Virus record (IMG/VR): IMGVR_UViG_3300032315_000260
Span: 1-21,135 of that record
Strand: one strand, 5' to 3'
DNA: 21,135 nucleotides
Source of the DNA: a virus
Each line of letters opens with the position of its first letter. Positions within the stretch are counted from its first letter, which is position 1. Of this stretch, positions 18,770 through 21,135 are shown piece by piece. The notes under the pieces were generated by a model. That model was not told the DNA's origin. It made no database searches and saw only the letters and a program-made list of their open reading frames with translations. The position numbers and the translations under genes were made by a program.

Positions 18770-19282
18770 TTACTTAACTTTCTTCTGCATAAAGCTTTCG
18801 ATTGCGTGATGAATGGCTTTGTCAAAGGCCTTGATGTTTTCGTCCGTCATGCCAACGCGAATGGAATTGGCACGTTCAATCCAAGATGGTAAAGCAATTT
18901 CATTTAGATCAATTGCTTCAATCTTTGGTGCTTTTTCTTCTTCACTGGCAGTAGCAAGTTTGTTAGCGGCATTGATGGCCTTGCGCCATTCAGGATACTT
19001 AACCCCTTGGTGAGTGAGACCAAGCGTCATGGCCTTGCGGCTCAGGCTCCGATAGTTCGCCAGTGTCTTCGGCATCGGGTTTCCCTCAAGCCCTGCATCG
19101 CGGTCAGACCATTTGTTTGTGCTGGCAATGGAAGCCCAAACGCTATTGAGGTCCAGTCCTGCCTTCTCAGCGTTTCCCAAAGCCTCTAGCATCCTATCGG
19201 CCAATGCCGCGCCAGTGTTGGCGTTGGTGACAATGGTCAAAGCGATATCGTTAGCAGCCTTGATTATTTCGATTTTAGACAT
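18770..19282 (-). CDS. Early monocistronic protein of unknown function (170 aa)
   Basis: ATG 19282 follows AAGGTAAG at about 5 nt; the in-frame ATG 15 nt upstream has no Shine-Dalgarno. The sequence begins MSKIEIIKAANDIALTIVTN and is almost all helical, with Ala-rich repeats (ANTGAALADRMLEALGNAEK) and a Trp-containing middle (VWASIASTNKWSDRD). No known motif is seen. It is first on the minus strand, nearest the control region, and has its own terminator, so it is probably transcribed early and strongly. Base composition is richer in G+C, with more GCG/GCC/CGC codons than its neighbours, suggesting a different origin. A host-takeover or DNA-binding role is possible but unproven. Confidence 0.78.
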   Translation of the reverse strand: MSKIEIIKAANDIALTIVTNANTGAALADRMLEALGNAEKAGLDLNSVWASIASTNKWSDRDAGLEGNPMPKTLANYRSLSRKAMTLGLTHQGVKYPEWRKAINAANKLATASEEEKAPKIEAIDLNEIALPSWIERANSIRVGMTDENIKAFDKAIHHAIESFMQKKVK

Positions 19283-19332
19283 TTGCTTACCTTTCATTTG
19301 GTTTGTTTAAGCCCGTTAAGGGCATTGGACTT

Positions 19333-19387
19333 GGCTAGTCCCTCAGGTTCCCAGTGTTTTCCTACATAGGAAACTGAGGGACTAGCC
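19333..19387. repeat. Large inverted repeat with nested palindrome
   Basis: GGCTAGTCCCTCAG (19333-19346) and CTGAGGGACTAGCC (19374-19387) form a perfect 14-bp stem. The loop contains TTTCCTA-CA-TAGGAAA (19358-19373), another perfect 7-bp stem and one copy of the dispersed TTCCTACATAGGAA motif. It lies in the leader of the 170-residue gene. There is no U-tract, so it is an operator, a stabilising RNA stem or a replication structure rather than a simple terminator. Confidence 0.75.
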
Positions 19388-19404
19388 TAGGCAACCCCAC
19401 AGGT

Positions 19405-19410
19405 TGTCAA
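19405..19410 (-). promoter_or_regulatory. TTGACA box, possible -35 of an early promoter
   Basis: The minus strand reads TTGACA (19410-19405), a perfect -35. The best -10 is TAGGCT, 15 nt downstream at the edge of the large inverted repeat, which is poor. It is listed because it is perfectly placed for the 170-residue gene. Confidence 0.3.
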
Positions 19411-19447
19411 TCTGTAAACGGATTAGGTAAGACTTTTTTCTGTAGTA

Positions 19448-19492
19448 TCATCTCAGGCTTTTCGCTCTTATGGGGAGATGACTTTCAGGCAT
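19448..19492 (-). CDS. Possible 14-residue leader peptide
   Basis: GGGAG precedes ATG 19492 by 4 nt, directly after the stem CCCCGAACGGGG (19515-19504). The frame reads MPESHLPIRAKSLR. The coding stretch itself folds: CATCTC at 19480-19475 pairs with GAGATG at 19454-19449. Promoter, stem, ribosome binding site and folding leader in this order resemble an attenuation layout ahead of the 170-residue gene, but so short a frame may be chance. Confidence 0.25.
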   Translation of the reverse strand: MPESHLPIRAKSLR

Positions 19493-19503
19493 AGGTCTCC
19501 CGG

Positions 19504-19515
19504 CCCCGTTCGGGG
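19504..19515 (-). promoter_or_regulatory. G/C hairpin next to a ribosome-binding-like GGGAG
   Basis: The minus strand reads CCCCGAACGGGG, then CCGGGAGACCT and ATG. The layout is the same as at the SSB gene (stem GGCCCAAGGGCC, then GGGAGA). It lies about 35 nt after the start expected from the promoter at 19558-19585. Confidence 0.45.
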
Positions 19516-19557
19516 TTCTAAGGTCATTAACAATGTGAAACAGCAGGTAGAGGCCTC

Positions 19558-19585
19558 AACATAGTTGGTACCGGAACCGTGTCAA
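19558..19585 (-). promoter_or_regulatory. Sigma70-like early promoter, leftward
   Basis: On the minus strand TTGACA (19585-19580) is followed by a 16-nt spacer and TATGTT (19563-19558): a perfect -35 and a 4/6 -10. Expected start is near 19551. It would drive the 170-residue gene and, by read-through, the small-gene block. Confidence 0.55.
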
Positions 19586-19678
19586 GGTATACCTGCTATG
19601 CATGGATTGCATATCGGAAACCTAATGATATCAATGGGTTAAATCTCTACTAGATTAGTCGTGTATTGTTAGACAACA

Positions 19679-19953
19679 TAGGAATCTTTTTATTCCTACA
19701 TCTAGTAGTCATCAAGACCCCAAATCACTAGGGATAGATTCCCAGGTCCACTTTGGTCTAACCCCTTGATATTCCTACAAACATTTTTATTGACAACCAA
19801 TATATTCCTAAATGTTTTTATGTACATGCTAGGGATAAACTCCTAGGAAAACCCCAGGGATATATTCCTACCATGTGACATTCGGTCGCACAAAGAAATT
19901 TTACATATAATTTTTTTATAGGTATTTATTCCTAGGGTGGGAGTCGATTCCTA
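19679..19953. repeat. Array of TTCCTA-centred imperfect palindromes
   Basis: Cores start at 19693, 19739 (TTCCCA), 19772, 19805, 19840 (CTCCTA), 19865, 19929 and 19948. The best copies read (C)TAGGGATATATTCCTA(G), an inverted pair of TAGGnAT and ATTCCTA. The first is a clean inverted repeat, TAGGAAT-N6-ATTCCTA (19679-19698). Several spacings are 33, 33, 35 and 64 bp, near whole numbers of three helical turns. It looks like an iteron or operator array. Confidence 0.7.
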
Positions 19954-19961
19954 GGGAAAAC

Positions 19962-19984
19962 GGGTGGGTGGGGGACGAGGGGGG
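19962..19984 (+). other. G-quadruplex motif
   Basis: The plus strand has GGG-T-GGG-T-GGGGG-ACGA-GGGGGG: four G-runs with loops of 1, 1 and 4 nt, a strong canonical pattern, in otherwise A/T-rich surroundings next to the palindrome array. The last run can alternatively pair with CCCCC at 20000-20004 (stem 19978-20005). Confidence 0.75.
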
Positions 19985-20038
19985 AGAACTACCTCCTAGC
20001 CCCCTAAAACACAACTAAAGATTTTCTCAGAGAAATTC

Positions 20039-20066
20039 CAGACAAATGGACTACCTACGGTATAAA
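20039..20066 (+). promoter_or_regulatory. Weak sigma70-like promoter, rightward
   Basis: CAGACA (20039-20044), 16-nt spacer, TATAAA (20061-20066). The -10 is good and the -35 partial. It points towards the tail genes and would be a second promoter upstream of the stronger one at 20143. Confidence 0.3.
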
Positions 20067-20142
20067 TCTTTGGGTATACTGTGGCATAAATATCACACAA
20101 GGGATTTATTTAATAGATTAACAAATATTCTATCAAAGACTA

Positions 20143-20172
20143 TTGACTCCGGGGTCGGGGATATGTTATAAT
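20143..20172 (+). promoter_or_regulatory. Strong sigma70-like promoter, rightward
   Basis: TTGACT (20143-20148), an 18-nt spacer, and TATAAT (20167-20172) with TGT directly before it as an extended -10. This is the best promoter match in the window. Expected start is near 20179, giving a leader of about 240 nt before the tail gene at 20418. The TGTTATAAT block is shared with the HNH promoter at 8084-8112. Confidence 0.78.
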
Positions 20173-20293
20173 AATACATATTGTTGACCTCGGGGGTATT
20201 GTTAAGGGCAGTACTTTAGGTTGGAACTTAAGTTGTACATTTGGTAGATAATCCTTCATGAGTTCTACCGTAAAGGACTTTAACTGAAGGTTA

Positions 20294-20337
20294 TACCTTA
20301 GGTAAGAAAATCTCTATAGATTTTAATACCAAAGGTA
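20294..20337 (+). other. Three consecutive hairpins in the tail-gene leader
   Basis: TACC-TTA-GGTA (20294-20304), then AAAATCT-CTAT-AGATTTT (20307-20324), then TACC-AAA-GGTA (20327-20337): two matching small stems flank a perfect 7-bp stem. An earlier stem GGTAGA...TCTACC (20243-20269) lies in the same leader. No U-tract follows directly, so it is not a simple terminator. It may stabilise or process the leader RNA. Confidence 0.5.
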
Positions 20338-20386
20338 GTTAATCTGGTCTTTAACTTTACGTTAGTATTTTTTTTTTGTCTCCACT

Positions 20387-20403
20387 CCGCAGAGAAACTG
20401 CGG
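20387..20403 (+). promoter_or_regulatory. Hairpin just before the tail-gene RBS, repeated in the gene
   Basis: CCGCAG-AGAAA-CTGCGG, 6 nt before AAAGGT of the 20418 gene. A second copy, CCGCAG-GAGATA-CTGCGG, lies at 20467-20484 inside the coding region. A T10 tract (20368-20377) precedes rather than follows the stem, so it is not a terminator on the plus strand. Confidence 0.5.
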
Positions 20404-20417
20404 GTATAAAGGTTGTG

Positions 20418-20879
20418 ATGGGAATCTATAGCACATCAAATTCTATTAAAGTTACCATTGTAGGTTCCGCAGGAGATACTGCGGGAAAAGGTTTCTATGC
20501 ACCCGATGGTTCTGTTAGAGTAACTCTTGTTACAGGGGATTTTTATGTTGGAAGATATGCTCCTGATGGATCTATTAACGTAACACTTTCTACAGCAGGG
20601 GTAGGTATCTATCACCCATCAGGTGCTATTCGTGGTACAAATATTATCTCTGGTGCTACAGGTCTTTATTCTCCCAATGGTGGATATTACTTTGATGGCC
20701 TAGCCACAGCTTCTGAACTTCTCCTTGGATTTACAGAGCCTGATGGTTTTACCATTGATTTTCTTTCTAATACTTATACCATCAGAGATTCTCTGGGATC
20801 TGAAGGTTTGCTTTACACAGAAACAGTAGGTTTTGGACTTGACTTCACGGATAACACTTATACGGTTAAAGGACCATAA
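20418..20879 (+). CDS. Tail/fibre-associated protein with APDG repeats
   Basis: The protein has 153 residues. ATG 20418 follows AAAGGT at 4-5 nt; an in-frame TTG at 20376 lies just after the T10 tract and is less likely, though the upstream stretch (ETAGIKVV) resembles the internal repeat. The protein is a chain of short beta repeats: GIYSTSNSIKVTI, GFYAPDGSVRVTL, GRYAPDGSINVTL, GIYHPSGAIRGT, GLYSPNGGYYFDG. These are followed by two copies of a GFxxDFxxNTYTxx unit. Such (Y)APDGSxxVT repeats occur in phage and prophage tail regions beside fibre or spike genes. A receptor-side structural or assembly role is inferred. It is the first gene after the strong rightward promoter, and its stop abuts the next start. 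Confidence 0.75.
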   Translation: MGIYSTSNSIKVTIVGSAGDTAGKGFYAPDGSVRVTLVTGDFYVGRYAPDGSINVTLSTAGVGIYHPSGAIRGTNIISGATGLYSPNGGYYFDGLATASELLLGFTEPDGFTIDFLSNTYTIRDSLGSEGLLYTETVGFGLDFTDNTYTVKGP

Positions 20880-21135
20880 ATGACAATAACTACGAATGGT
20901 AAAGCCACTGATCTCATCACCTTCTCGCGCGGCTCTCTTGCCACCGTGACGGACAGCAACGGCTACATCAAGTGGTCACCGCATAATCTGCTGCTGGCGT
21001 CAGAGCAGTTTAATGCGAGTAATTGGAGCGTTAGCAGCGGCGCAACTGTTACCGCCAACAGCACTAATGCGCCTAATGGCACAACGACTGCTGATACTAT
21101 TGCCTTTACGTCTAGTGGGTATCACTACCAACTGG
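20880..21135 (+). CDS. Tail fibre/spike protein, N-terminal part (partial)
   Basis: ATG 20880 begins directly after the previous stop (TAAATG), and the frame runs off the window after 85 codons. It begins MTITTNGKATDLITFSRGSL and continues ATVTDSNGYIKWSPHNLLLA and SEQFNASNWSVSSGATVTAN. 'FSRxSxATxxDxxGxI...NLLxxSExFxxxxW' is a pattern common at the start of phage spike or fibre proteins, often leading to a carbohydrate-binding beta-sandwich. Codon use shifts sharply here (CTG CTG CTG GCG, many GCG/AGC/ACC) and G+C rises against the gene before, a sign that the receptor-binding module was acquired separately. Confidence 0.78.
   Translation, partial: MTITTNGKATDLITFSRGSLATVTDSNGYIKWSPHNLLLASEQFNASNWSVSSGATVTANSTNAPNGTTTADTIAFTSSGYHYQL

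Larger units (their letters stand above)
19283..20417. other. Divergent control region without clear genes (about 1.1 kb)
   Basis: Genes point away on both sides. The stretch holds promoters for both strands, a 14-bp-stem inverted repeat, several smaller hairpins, eight TTCCTA-centred elements, a four-run G motif and a long leader for the tail gene. The only protein-like frame with a good ribosome binding site is a 14-codon one (19448-19492, minus). An origin of replication plus regulatory region is the most economical reading (inference). Confidence 0.7.

Noticed and set aside
19790-19795. Perfect TTGACA on the plus strand within the palindrome array
   Set aside because: No acceptable -10 hexamer lies 15-19 nt downstream, so it was not called a promoter.
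20184-20217. TTGACC box resembling a second copy of the strong rightward promoter
   Set aside because: It repeats part of the 20143 promoter sequence, but no -10 is found at a usable spacing; it is probably a sequence duplication only.
20368-20403. T10 tract plus CCGCAG hairpin as a terminator
   Set aside because: The T-run precedes the hairpin on the plus strand and becomes an A-run on the minus strand, so neither strand has the stem-then-U order.
1-21135. CRISPR array, integrase, transposase or toxin-antitoxin genes
   Set aside because: No regularly spaced repeats with spacers and no protein with matching motifs were seen; the only mobile-type genes are the free-standing endonucleases.

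Overview
The window is a piece of a tailed double-stranded DNA phage genome of the short-tailed (podovirus) type. Both ends are cut: the first and last genes run off the window. Gene content points to the marine 'cobavirus'/SIO1-like group (Zobellviridae), whose known hosts are Rhodobacteraceae. The pointers are a cobalamin-dependent class II ribonucleotide reductase, a T7-like replication set (primase-helicase, family A polymerase, SSB, PD-(D/E)XK exonuclease, endonuclease VII), PhoH, a metallophosphoesterase, glutaredoxin and MazG. This placement is inference from gene content; no search was run. No integrase, repressor or phage RNA polymerase is visible, and several sigma70-like promoters are, which fits a lytic phage using host RNA polymerase.

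Layout. (1) 1-4516, plus strand: end of the virion module. It holds an internal virion protein (partial), a two-domain virion lysin, a conserved small protein, PhoH, three tiny Lys-rich proteins and a large basic low-complexity protein with 48-bp tandem repeats. (2) 4542-11052, minus strand: nucleotide and DNA metabolism. It holds class II RNR, metallophosphoesterase, tRNA-Thr(UGU), tRNA-Arg(UCU), a plus-strand HNH endonuclease cassette, endonuclease VII, exonuclease, glutaredoxin, MazG, a DUF3310 protein and SSB. (3) 11141-14979, minus: DNA polymerase, primase-helicase and small partners. (4) 15003-18571, minus: about a dozen small, tightly overlapping genes, nearly all of unknown function. 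They include an HTH protein, a GP88-family protein, a double-CxxCxGxG protein and a 24-residue membrane peptide. (5) 18770-19282, minus: a separate 170-residue gene with its own intrinsic terminator. (6) 19283-20417: about 1.1 kb without a convincing gene, rich in promoters, inverted repeats, an array of TTCCTA-centred imperfect palindromes and a G-quadruplex motif. It is the divergent control region and a candidate origin. (7) 20418-21135, plus: tail/fibre genes, the second with a clear rise in G+C.

How it works together. The minus strand reads early (small host-interaction genes), then replication, then nucleotide supply; RNR and glutaredoxin form one dNTP-making unit. The plus strand carries virion genes. 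The two blocks diverge at about 19.3-20.4 kb and converge at about 4.5 kb. Most minus-strand genes are coupled by ATGA/TAATG overlaps.

The points most worth a second look are: the palindrome array and G4 motif at 19.7-20.0 kb; a dispersed hairpin directly in front of ribosome binding sites, with compensatory base changes; a tRNA 5'-half remnant in which two endonuclease genes converge; and the tiny membrane peptide.
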